Part shown: piece by piece, positions 1 through 5,601 of the stretch
How positions within the stretch are numbered: the first letter of the stretch is position 1
Layout: each line of letters starts with the position of its first letter
DNA from: Dehalococcoidia bacterium
Lineage (GTDB): Bacteria > Chloroflexota > Dehalococcoidia > Dehalococcoidales > Fen-1064
DNA length: 14,893 bases
NCBI GenBank assembly: GCA_011192055.1
Contig: DUES01000180.1
Location: 1-14,893, forward strand
Direction of reading: 5' to 3'
Made by a program: the position numbers and the translations under genes
Notes under the pieces: generated by a model
Seen by the model: only the letters and a program-made list of their open reading frames with translations
What the model was told of the DNA's origin: nothing
Database searches by the model: none

Positions 1-24
1 AACAGCAGGTTCGCTCGCAATGAC
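1..24. repeat. Partial second copy of the REP-like repeat
   Basis: The stretch CGCTCGCAATGAC (12-24) repeats the right-hand outer arm of the element at 35-110, with 10 bases separating the two copies. The window starts inside this copy, so its left half is not visible. Two copies side by side suggest a short tandem REP cluster. Confidence 0.5.
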
Positions 25-34
25 TGGAACATAC

Positions 35-110
35 TGTCACTGCGAGGAGTGTAACGACGAAGCAATCTCATACCGTCAATACAGATTGCTTCGGCCTGCT
101 CGCAATGACA
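35..110. repeat. REP-like imperfect inverted repeat
   Basis: The outer arms TGTCACTGCGAG (35-46) and CTCGCAATGACA (99-110) are reverse complements with one mismatch. The inner arms CGAAGCAATCT (58-68) and AGATTGCTTCG (83-93) are perfect complements. The element is noncoding and lies just past the 3' end of the minus-strand detoxification operon, where a transcript could fold it into a long hairpin and be protected or terminated. Repeats with this GCAATGAC / GAAGCAATCT wording are dispersed in many bacterial genomes; that it is repeated in this genome is inferred from the partial copy at 1-24. Confidence 0.7.
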
Positions 111-128
111 GGTTACGCGAGTAGGTGC

Positions 129-974
129 CTAGCCCTTTGTCTCCTCCTCCTTGAGAAGGTCCCCGAATACTTCGGCGTGATATTTCTCGTGGTCACGGAG
201 ACGTAGCATCAGTTTTTTGATACCGGTGTCAGTCGTCTCACCGGCAGTACGGTCGTAGACATCAGCTACTTCGTTCTCAATCTTGATATCAGCACGTAAC
301 ATATCTGCAGTATCGGTAGTCCGGTCGACTTCCGAATGCTCGATAACCGGTTTACCCTGGACTCCTACGATCTCTTCAGCGAGCCAGCCTAAATGCTGCA
401 TTTCGTTAATAGCCTGGTCTTCCAGTTCCTTGCTCGCTTCCTCATTAGGTGTGAGGTAGGACTGCAGCAGGTACTGGAGAATAACCGTATACTCGTGTTT
501 AATACCCCAGTTCAGGATTTCGGTAGTCTTGTCCGACTGTGTCCCCCGGAGGTCCGCCATTCCTTCCCGCATCGCTTTCTCAACAAAGTGCTGGAAGTCA
601 CCGTGGTGTGATTCTTCGTCAGACAGGATACGCCGGAGCAGTCTCTTAATCTTCGGGTCGTCAATTGCCTTGATATGTTCCCTGTACTGCGCAATAGCAC
701 CTTCTTCAAGACCAACATTAGAGGCCATCCAGTCGGAAACAGTCGTACCTGTCATGTTCATCGTGCCGCGCCTGATGCTGGGGATACCACCCAGCTCGAC
801 GATAGTCTCCGCCAGCCAGTCGAGGTGACGCATTTCCTCGCGTGCCAGTGCCTCTATCTCGCAGGTCATTTCGCCCTCGCCAATGGCATAAGCGTGACTG
901 AGGTACTGGATAATGGCACCATGTTCATCCTCAACATCTTTATTGAGCAGTTCTATTATTCTTTCTTTATCCAT
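129..974 (-). CDS. Tandem-duplicated ferritin-like di-iron protein
   Basis: This 281-residue protein has two ferritin-like four-helix domains in one chain. Domain 1 (about 1-135) shows E17, E47-x2-H50, E90 and E121-x2-H124. Domain 2 (about 150-280) shows E161, E191-x2-H194, E233 and E263-x2-H266. Each set is the carboxylate/histidine pattern of a di-iron site in bacterioferritin or rubrerythrin-like proteins. The two halves share EH/HE...QYL, ExxHLxWLAEEIV and a final E-x2-H, so an internal duplication is clear. A likely role is iron binding or peroxide/O2 scavenging in the cytoplasm; the exact reaction cannot be read from sequence. The start at 974 is preferred over the upstream ATG at 998 because an AGGAGAAAGGGGG ribosome-binding region precedes it. 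It is the last gene of the operon, 27 bases after the flavodiiron stop. The ferritin-like call is firm; the substrate is not known. Confidence 0.85.
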   Translation of the reverse strand: MDKERIIELLNKDVEDEHGAIIQYLSHAYAIGEGEMTCEIEALAREEMRHLDWLAETIVELGGIPSIRRGTMNMTGTTVSDWMASNVGLEEGAIAQYREHIKAIDDPKIKRLLRRILSDEESHHGDFQHFVEKAMREGMADLRGTQSDKTTEILNWGIKHEYTVILQYLLQSYLTPNEEASKELEDQAINEMQHLGWLAEEIVGVQGKPVIEHSEVDRTTDTADMLRADIKIENEVADVYDRTAGETTDTGIKKLMLRLRDHEKYHAEVFGDLLKEEETKG

Positions 975-1001
975 TTCCCCCTTTCTCCTGTACATCACCC
1001 T

Positions 1002-2186
1002 TCATGCGAAGCCGTTCTCACGGTGCTTTTCTGCGATAGTGTCAGCAAGTTTTTCGAGAGCCTGGATATCTTCATCCTTCGGGTATCCCTTGCAGAGGAC
1101 CGGTTCCAGTATATCAACTTTCAGGTTAGGCACCATTCCGGCGAGCGTTTCCACGGTCTTTCCTCCCCAGCCGTAGGAACCGATAATTGAGATATATTTC
1201 AGCTTGGGTTTAAGGGCATTGACCAGCACGGCTGCGTAGGCAGCAGCGGGATGGGGACCGGTCAGTACGGTGGGTGTGCCAATGACCACCGTTGCCGCGT
1301 CTACCAGTGACATTGCCAGTTTACCGATATCGGCTGAAACCAGGTCATACTGTTCTACCGTAACATCCCTTTCCACCAGTGCATTGACCAGGTGCTCAAC
1401 CATCTTTTTTGTGCTGCCGTGCATTGAAACATAGGGTACCACAACGATGTTGTCGGGGTCATGGAATACCCAATCGTGGTATGCCTCAAGGATAAACTCC
1501 GGCCGGTCATACAGGGGACCGTGGCTGCAGGCGATGATGTCAATTTCGTAGTCCTCGAGTTTCTCAAGGTTTTTCTGGATAATTAACCTGAATGGCATCA
1601 TTATCTCGGCATAGTACCGTTTGGCAGCCTCGTAGGTGTGCCCCTCGTCCGTAACGAAGAGGTCACTGGTGGCCTGGTGAGAACCAAAAAAGTCACAGGG
1701 AAACAGGATTCTTTCTTCCTGGAGATAGGTTGCCATTGTTTCCGGCCAGTGGACCCATGGGACATAGATGAACTCCAGCGTCCGGTCGCCCAAGGAGACC
1801 GTTTCACCGTCTTCAACAGGGGTGATTCTATCCTCGGGGGCCATCAGGCGGTCGATGAGCAGTCCTTTGCACCTGGGTGTTGAAAGAACGGTAGCTTCAG
1901 GATATTTTTCGAGGATAAACGGAATGGAACCGGAATGGTCCGGCTCGGCATGATTGGCAATGACGTAGTCGATACTTTCTACTCCGGACTCGTCCAGGTT
2001 GCTCAGCAGGACCAGACGCATTGTCGGGTCAACTGTGTCTATCAGGGCTGTTTTCTCACTGCCTTTAATGAGGTAACTGTTGTAACTTGTGCCGTCCGGT
2101 AATGGAATCAGGGAATCGAACAGCCGCCTGTCCCAGTCGATTGCGCCGACCCAGTAGACACCTTCTCTTATTTCCCTTGGTTTCAT
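1002..2186 (-). CDS. Flavodiiron protein (A-type flavoprotein, O2/NO reductase)
   Basis: Flavodiiron proteins reduce O2 to water and/or NO to N2O in anaerobes, taking electrons from rubredoxin. The 394-residue length is typical. The N-terminal metallo-beta-lactamase-like domain (about 1-245) keeps every di-iron ligand: H79-x-E81-x-D83-H84, H146, D165 and H222. The C-terminal flavodoxin domain (about 248-390) begins with a phosphate-loop-like SMHGSTKK (254-261) for FMN. No C-terminal rubredoxin fusion is present; instead a separate rubredoxin gene sits directly upstream, its stop one base from this ATG, with GGAGGTGAAG as ribosome-binding site inside the rubredoxin end. This tight coupling supports a rubredoxin-flavodiiron pair. 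Preference for O2 or NO cannot be decided from these residues. Names used for relatives include FprA and Roo. Confidence 0.95.
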   Translation of the reverse strand: MKPREIREGVYWVGAIDWDRRLFDSLIPLPDGTSYNSYLIKGSEKTALIDTVDPTMRLVLLSNLDESGVESIDYVIANHAEPDHSGSIPFILEKYPEATVLSTPRCKGLLIDRLMAPEDRITPVEDGETVSLGDRTLEFIYVPWVHWPETMATYLQEERILFPCDFFGSHQATSDLFVTDEGHTYEAAKRYYAEIMMPFRLIIQKNLEKLEDYEIDIIACSHGPLYDRPEFILEAYHDWVFHDPDNIVVVPYVSMHGSTKKMVEHLVNALVERDVTVEQYDLVSADIGKLAMSLVDAATVVIGTPTVLTGPHPAAAYAAVLVNALKPKLKYISIIGSYGWGGKTVETLAGMVPNLKVDILEPVLCKGYPKDEDIQALEKLADTIAEKHRENGFA

Positions 2187-2187
2187 T

Positions 2188-2349
2188 TTACTTCACCTCC
2201 TCGAAGTCACTCTTGGGTGCCCCGCAGTTAGGGCACTCCCAGTCTTCGGACAGTTCCTCGAATGGCGTCCCCGGTGCTATGTCACTGTCCGGATCACCGA
2301 GTTCGGGGTCGTAGATATAACCGCAAACTGTGCATACGTATTTCTGCAT
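2188..2349 (-). CDS. Rubredoxin
   Basis: Rubredoxin is a small cytoplasmic electron carrier with one iron bound by four cysteines. The 53-residue product has the standard layout: C6-x2-C9-G-Y near the N-terminus and C39-P-N-C42-G near the C-terminus, with the usual YDPELGDPD and DWECP segments. The start at 2349 gives the normal rubredoxin N-terminus and follows AAGGAGGT by 8 to 9 bases; the longer reading to 2379 would add ten unconserved residues. The gene lies directly before the flavodiiron gene and is probably its electron donor. The usual reductase for rubredoxin is not in this window. Confidence 0.95.
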   Translation of the reverse strand: MQKYVCTVCGYIYDPELGDPDSDIAPGTPFEELSEDWECPNCGAPKSDFEEVK

Positions 2350-2422
2350 TGTAAGAGTACCTCCTTTTTTCCTGATCACCAGTTAAGTACGGTTGTATCC
2401 GTACGGATATTAGCAGGCCGTG

Positions 2423-2950
2423 TCAGCCATCCAGTGAAGGGTGTTCTTTGCTGACAAACCACTGGGCCGGGTCTTTAAGGTATTCATAGTAGTCGAGCAG
2501 CAGGATATGGTGGACTTTTTCCTCTTCAGCTATCTTTTCGTAGAAACGCCGCTCCGTTTCATATCTGGCGGTACTGACGTGTTCCCTGTAGAAATCGTAG
2601 CTCCTGATTTCCATATCCATTGCTTCCTGGACGGTGTCAAGCTCGGTGTCAAGGGTAATAGTGTCGGTGCCTGCCTTCTCACTCTCCGTGGCAAAGAGGG
2701 TCTTTAATTTATTGCCCTGCTCCGGAGACGGCTCAATCTCAGGCCAGGCTTTCTCATCGTGAAGTCGGTGGTAGATTGCCTCAAACCGCTGGCGGTGCAG
2801 GTCTTCTTCATCAGACAGGTTCTGAAGAAGTTTCTTACCAAGTTCGTTGCCGCTCTCCCGGCTTGCCTTGAGGTAGAATGCTTTGCCGTCAATCTCCATC
2901 TGGACCGCAGTACGGAGGGCTTGCAGAGTTCTGTCTCTCTCTTCTATCAT
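2423..2950 (-). CDS. Rubrerythrin-like ferritin-family protein without rubredoxin domain
   Basis: This 175-residue protein has two helical pairs with di-iron ligand motifs: E19 in an MEIDGKAFY context, E49-x2-H52, E114 in a similar MEIRSYDFY context and E144-x2-H147. That is the rubrerythrin/ferritin-like pattern. The C-terminal rubredoxin domain found in classic rubrerythrins is absent; a free rubredoxin follows 73 bases downstream. Likely role: reduction of hydrogen peroxide or iron handling in the cytoplasm during oxygen exposure. The first gene of the operon, it is nearest to the CRP/FNR-type site at 3032-3045. Start choice is uncertain: ATG 2959 is only one base from GGAGGT, while GTG 2953 (8 bases) and ATG 2950 (11 bases after GGAGG) are better spaced. 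I report ATG 2950. Confidence 0.85.
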   Translation of the reverse strand: MIEERDRTLQALRTAVQMEIDGKAFYLKASRESGNELGKKLLQNLSDEEDLHRQRFEAIYHRLHDEKAWPEIEPSPEQGNKLKTLFATESEKAGTDTITLDTELDTVQEAMDMEIRSYDFYREHVSTARYETERRFYEKIAEEEKVHHILLLDYYEYLKDPAQWFVSKEHPSLDG

Positions 2951-3002
2951 CACACGCATGACCTCCAGCTTCTTGAGTCAGCCTTAACCGGATGTAAGTA
3001 CT

Positions 3003-3045
3003 AATTTAAGCCGTGGGCCAGTATTGTGTATGTGACAAATATCAC
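3003..3045 (-). promoter_or_regulatory. CRP/FNR-type operator and promoter of the detoxification operon
   Basis: GTGA-CAAATA-TCAC (3032-3045) is a perfect GTGA-N6-TCAC palindrome, the core recognised by CRP/FNR-superfamily activators. On the minus strand, TAAATT (3003-3008) is a fair -10 box, which would place the start near 2996. The palindrome centre then falls about 42 bp upstream, the spacing of a class II activator site with no need for a good -35 box. The leader to the first gene would be about 45 nt. Seen: the palindrome and the spacing. Inferred: function and the regulator, for which no DNA-binding gene is present here. Confidence 0.5.
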
Positions 3046-3063
3046 CCGGTAGTTTTATACCGG
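3046..3063. repeat. CCGGTA-N6-TACCGG inverted repeat
   Basis: A perfect 6-bp inverted repeat with a 6-base spacer (GTTTTA) that directly abuts the CRP/FNR-type palindrome. It may be a second operator in the divergent control region between the detoxification operon and the secreted-protein gene. Similar CGGTA/TACCG arms recur at 3277-3309, 3871-3884 and 5033-5050. Confidence 0.4.
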
Positions 3064-3257
3064 ACATATCGGAATTCAAATGATAGACTGAGCAAAGGAG
3101 GATGTCAATAGAAAATACAATAAATTCCATTACAAATCGTAGAAACTGATGTTTTTAACTGATATATAAATGGCGTAACATGATTACTTGCCTTGTAAAA
3201 CGGTAGACATGTATCTGAAATGCCTTCAGGGTAAGAAAGTTATCCATTTTTGATATT

Positions 3258-3511
3258 TATACTAACCTTTTTCATTTAATACCGTTATAACTACTGCAGG
3301 ACGGTATTATGAATCGTGAGGTGTGCCGGAAAGGGGGGCAGCGGAGCAGGGAATGTACCTGAAAAGACGGCAGCAGCAGTGGTAAGATGATTGCCCTGTA
3401 GATGAGGCACTCTGATAACCGTCTTTTCAGCAATTCGTACAGGGGGGAGTGACTCACAGTGGGATGTGGTGTGAGGTCATATTCCTATAAGGAACAGGAG
3501 GAAGAAACATA
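3258..3511 (+). ncRNA. Candidate structured 5' leader of the secreted-protein gene
   Basis: TATACT (3258-3263) is a possible -10 box with no clear -35, giving a start near 3270. Directly after it is hairpin 1: TTCA+TAATACCGT (3271-3285, TT bulged) pairs with ACGGTATTA+TGAA (3301-3313). Hairpin 2 is a perfect 12-bp stem, CTGAAAAGACGG (3359-3370) with CCGTCTTTTCAG (3419-3430), closing a 48-nt loop. GTGCC (3323-3327) could pair with GGCAC (3406-3410) inside that loop as a pseudoknot. A third small stem TTCCT/AGGAA (3482-3494) lies next to the AGGAGG ribosome-binding site. The structure suggests a cis-regulatory RNA, but I recognise no known riboswitch class. Confidence 0.4.
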
Positions 3512-3916
3512 ATGCGCAAATTTGTTAAATGGTCCAGTGTAGTTCCGTTACTTGTGATTGTCCTTGTGGCAATCTTGCCGGCAGCGGTTTTTGCACAGGA
3601 AAACACAGTGGATGTACAGCTATCACCCAATACTATCAGCCTTCACTCAAATGGTGGCGTGATATCCCTTCATGTTGATATTAACTACGGTTTGGTGGTC
3701 ACCGAAGACCTGGAACTGGTGCTCAATGAAGAGTTTCCCGTTTCGATACTCTACACCTTTGCGGACGACAGGGGAGACCTCGTTATCAAATGCAGCATTG
3801 ATGAAGTCAAGGAAATAGTTTCGGTATCGGAAGGCACAGCAACATTTGACCTGACAGTCGTGACTACTGACGGTATATATACCGGGACAGACAGTGCAAG
3901 GGTTGTTGGTAGATAG
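3512..3916 (+). CDS. Small secreted beta-rich protein of unknown function
   Basis: The 134-residue product starts with a classic Sec signal peptide: a basic N-terminus (R2, K3, K6), a hydrophobic core at about 8-25 and an AVFA|QE cleavage site after residue 28. There is no lipobox cysteine, so the 106-residue mature protein should be released outside the membrane. It is rich in alternating hydrophobic/Thr/Val segments, suggesting a beta-sandwich (Ig-like) fold, with a single cysteine. I recognise no family or catalytic motif. AGGAGG lies about ten bases before the ATG, and a strong terminator follows the stop, so it is a single-gene unit with a long structured leader. It is divergent from the detoxification operon and shares its control region. 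It could be a surface or matrix component; function is unknown. Confidence 0.75.
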   Translation: MRKFVKWSSVVPLLVIVLVAILPAAVFAQENTVDVQLSPNTISLHSNGGVISLHVDINYGLVVTEDLELVLNEEFPVSILYTFADDRGDLVIKCSIDEVKEIVSVSEGTATFDLTVVTTDGIYTGTDSARVVGR

Positions 3917-3949
3917 CAAAGGAACAGGGTAGTACTTGTGAAGAGCCCG

Positions 3950-3980
3950 GTGGGAGCCTTTCACGGGCTCCCACTTTTTT
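3950..3980 (+). terminator. Rho-independent terminator after the secreted-protein gene
   Basis: A perfect 9-bp stem, GTGGGAGCC (3950-3958) with GGCTCCCAC (3966-3974), closes a 7-base loop and runs straight into TTTTTT (3975-3980). It begins 34 bases after the stop codon of the secreted protein. Confidence 0.9.
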
Positions 3981-3991
3981 ATTTAACCAGG

Positions 3992-4136
3992 CGGACATAT
4001 CCCTTCCATAGTGTCCGGTAAAAACCTGACCGGGCGCCACGATATATTTAGAACTTCCTGGTAACCTTACCCTCCGACTCGGAATGAAAAGACCTGTTAC
4101 GTGCAGAGACTCATTCATGAATGAGTCTCTTTTCTT
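3992..4136 (+). ncRNA. Candidate small structured RNA ending in a strong terminator
   Basis: The segment starts after one terminator and ends at another. CGGACATAT (3992-4000) pairs with ATA-G-TGTCCG (4008-4017, one bulged G) around a CCCTTCC loop. GTAAC/GTTAC arms and a TCCG/CGGA mini-stem follow. The segment ends in a 26-bp perfect palindrome (4105-4130) and TTTCTTTCT. No ORF with a ribosome-binding site is visible. I could not identify a clear promoter, so this may instead be a stray terminator region. Confidence 0.3.
4105..4136 (+). terminator. 26-bp perfect palindrome followed by a T-rich run
   Basis: AGAGACTCATTCA (4105-4117) is the exact reverse complement of the next 13 bases (4118-4130). 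On the plus strand the hairpin runs into TTTCTTT, as in a Rho-independent terminator. The minus-strand flank is not T-rich. It could also be an operator, but the T-run favours termination. Confidence 0.6.
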
Positions 4137-4369
4137 TCTAAGGACTTCCGGACCGGGACAGACCATATCAGTAACCACGAAGAACCGCATACCCTGATTG
4201 CTCCGGAAGATTCTGCCGTGAAAATGTCAAGAATCAGTCAAAACCGGTAGTGTTGTATTCATGGGTATGTACACAATACGTAATACAGGTGTGTAATTGC
4301 AGGCTGAGGATAGTTATTAACAGTGCAAAAGGTAATGCTTGAGCGTCGTATTGGATTAACCTCAGCGTG

Positions 4370-4398
4370 TTGACAGGCGAACCTGCCAGTACTATAAT
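4370..4398 (+). promoter_or_regulatory. Perfect-consensus sigma-70 promoter
   Basis: TTGACA (4370-4375) and TATAAT (4393-4398) are separated by exactly 17 bases, the full textbook consensus. Transcription should begin near 4405 and run through a leader of about 150 nt into the cNMP-domain gene at 4556. Such a match implies strong basal activity unless repressed. Confidence 0.8.
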
Positions 4399-4490
4399 GC
4401 CCGTACTCATTACAGGACACCGCAATAAGGTGCATCGTTACCATAGTAGTGTTAACTGCTTAATAAGATTGACCGGAATACGGTATAAGG

Positions 4491-4509
4491 CCCGGCTAAT
4501 AATGCCGGG
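4491..4509 (+). other. Leader hairpin CCCGGC/GCCGGG
   Basis: CCCGGC (4491-4496) and GCCGGG (4504-4509) form a 6-bp GC stem around TAATAAT, within the leader of the cNMP-domain gene and about 45 bases before its start. There is no T-run, so it is not a terminator; it might affect message stability or translation. Confidence 0.4.
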
Positions 4510-4555
4510 ACAGGCAATCGGATAAGTTAATAGGTATAATCCTGGAGATGAGAAA

Positions 4556-5011
4556 ATGGAGATGGCAGAAGTATTAGGCAGTTCAGAGCTTTTCCATGCC
4601 CTGAACGAAGAAGAATTCAGGGAGATGGAGAGAATGTGCCGTCGCCATGTATTCGAGGCGGGCACAATAATATTCAGGCAGGACAAGGAAGCAGAAGATA
4701 TATATATCATAGAGAATGGGTTGGTTTCACTCCTGCTTGAGTTGAGTCCAATGGACATGCGGCAAATACAGGCTGTCTCTAATTCCGAATGTTTCGGCTG
4801 GTCAGCTATGGTACCTCCATATCAGCGCTCGTGTACTGCGAAAGCAGTGGAAAAGACAAGGGTGTTTGCTTTCAATGGTAAGGACTTGCGTTACCTGTTT
4901 TTTACCAATCCCAGGTTATGTGCAAATATCGTCAGTGGTGTAGCTTACGTATTATCGCAAAGATTACGGGCAACCTATACTCAACTGATGGGTGTCACCT
5001 ACCAGATATAA
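4556..5011 (+). CDS. Stand-alone cyclic-nucleotide-binding-domain protein (no HTH)
   Basis: The 151-residue product matches the effector domain of CRP/FNR regulators: LF-x-LNEEEF near the N-terminus, F-x-AGTIIFRQ (33-42), a DIYIIENGLVSLLLE beta segment, CFGWSAM (79-85) followed by RSCTAKA (91-97), and a helix at about 117-140. The chain ends there, so the DNA-binding helix-turn-helix of CRP/FNR is absent and it cannot be a classical transcription factor. In the phosphate-binding cassette, the glutamate expected after FG for cAMP binding is W82, while the RS pair is kept; cAMP binding is therefore doubtful. Cysteines at 28, 79, 93 and 122 might allow redox or metal sensing, which is speculation. 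GGAG lies 8 bases before the ATG. It is transcribed alone from a consensus promoter. Confidence 0.8.
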   Translation: MEMAEVLGSSELFHALNEEEFREMERMCRRHVFEAGTIIFRQDKEAEDIYIIENGLVSLLLELSPMDMRQIQAVSNSECFGWSAMVPPYQRSCTAKAVEKTRVFAFNGKDLRYLFFTNPRLCANIVSGVAYVLSQRLRATYTQLMGVTYQI

Positions 5012-5032
5012 CTATACCGGTGGGATTGTTTA

Positions 5033-5050
5033 CGGTATTCGGTAATACCG
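5033..5050 (+). repeat. CGGTATT-N4-AATACCG hairpin
   Basis: A perfect 7-bp inverted repeat with a CGGT tetraloop, 22 bases after the stop of the cNMP-domain gene. No T-run follows, so it may protect the 3' end or act as a binding site rather than terminate. Confidence 0.45.
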
Positions 5051-5358
5051 CCTGCTGGTGAAGCCGTTCCAAAGCAGAAATCAGGGAATCCACTGACTAT
5101 TCGGCAGCACCTGATCTGATGTTTCCCTTCCGGCTGTCATTCTCAACCGCTATCAGACACAATAAACCACACCTGTACTACGCTTTATTAACTAGTTCCT
5201 GATAATCATAATAGGCATTTATGTCGTGGTCTGCGTTGCGGATAAACGGTATGATGATATGTGGAGAAGAAGGAAAGCGGGATAAAATAACAGGTCGGGA
5301 CTCTGATAGAGAAGTACAACAAGAATCTGGTTGAGGAATGAGTACCGTATCACGTCCG

Positions 5359-5388
5359 GCCTGGCGGGGAGTTCTCCAGGCATTTTTA
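5359..5388 (+). terminator. Possible weak terminator
   Basis: GCCTGG (5359-5364) pairs with CCAGGC (5376-5381) around an 11-base loop, followed by ATTTTTAT. The stem is short, and the nearest plus-strand gene ends about 350 bases upstream. Confidence 0.3.
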
Positions 5389-5601
5389 TACATATCCTTG
5401 TGCTGTAGTCCGAAGGAAGTATTTTATGGAAATACGGTGCAGCGTCCGGAGTCCATAATGGTTCTTCCCGGTCGGTTAACAAGTGAATTATCAGCAATCG
5501 GATTAAAACCTGTCAGACCAGTGCGCGGCTATTGAGTATCTTGTAATAAGCAGGGGCTGTTTGCGTATAAAATTATTCTGAAAGGATGGTTATCGATAGT
5601 A

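Larger units (their letters stand above)
2951..3511. other. Divergent intergenic region
   Basis: About 560 bases without a convincing gene. They hold the operator and promoter of the minus-strand operon (3003-3045), the adjoining inverted repeat (3046-3063), and from about 3258 the promoter and structured leader of the secreted-protein gene. Between 3064 and 3257 I see only AT-rich sequence; a 15-codon ORF starting in GGAGGATG near 3100 has no room between Shine-Dalgarno and start and is not called. Confidence 0.6.
3917..4555. other. Intergenic region between secreted protein and cNMP-domain protein
   Basis: A 639-base stretch with no supported gene. It holds the terminator at 3950-3980, the candidate small RNA with its 26-bp palindrome (3992-4136), the consensus promoter at 4370-4398 and a leader hairpin at 4491-4509. 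In 4137-4369 I see nothing beyond a short TACACA/TGTGTA inverted repeat. Confidence 0.6.
5012..5601. other. Intergenic region upstream of acetyl-CoA synthetase
   Basis: About 590 bases with no supported gene; ORFs here lack ribosome-binding sites and recognisable content. A hairpin CGGTATT-CGGT-AATACCG lies at 5033-5050, just after the cNMP-domain gene, without a T-run. GCCTGG/CCAGGC (5359-5364, 5376-5381) followed by ATTTTTAT may be a weak plus-strand terminator. A loose promoter, TTGTAA (5541-5546) and TATAAA (5566-5571) with a 19-base spacer, could serve the synthetase. Confidence 0.5.

Noticed and set aside
35..110. CRISPR repeat unit
   Set aside because: No regular repeat-spacer periodicity and no cas genes; the copies differ in completeness and spacing.
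3100..3150. Short ORF starting in GGAGGATG
   Set aside because: Only about 15 codons, and the Shine-Dalgarno touches the ATG with no spacer.
3258..3511. Known riboswitch (cobalamin, c-di-GMP, THF)
   Set aside because: The conserved boxes of these classes that I know, such as the B12 box AGCCAGGAGACCTGCC, are not present.
4556..5011. Full CRP/FNR transcription factor
   Set aside because: The chain stops after the effector domain and connecting helix; no helix-turn-helix is encoded.
5338..5535. 65-codon plus-strand ORF in the gap before acs
   Set aside because: No ribosome-binding site, no recognisable sequence, and it overlaps the possible terminator hairpin at 5359-5388.
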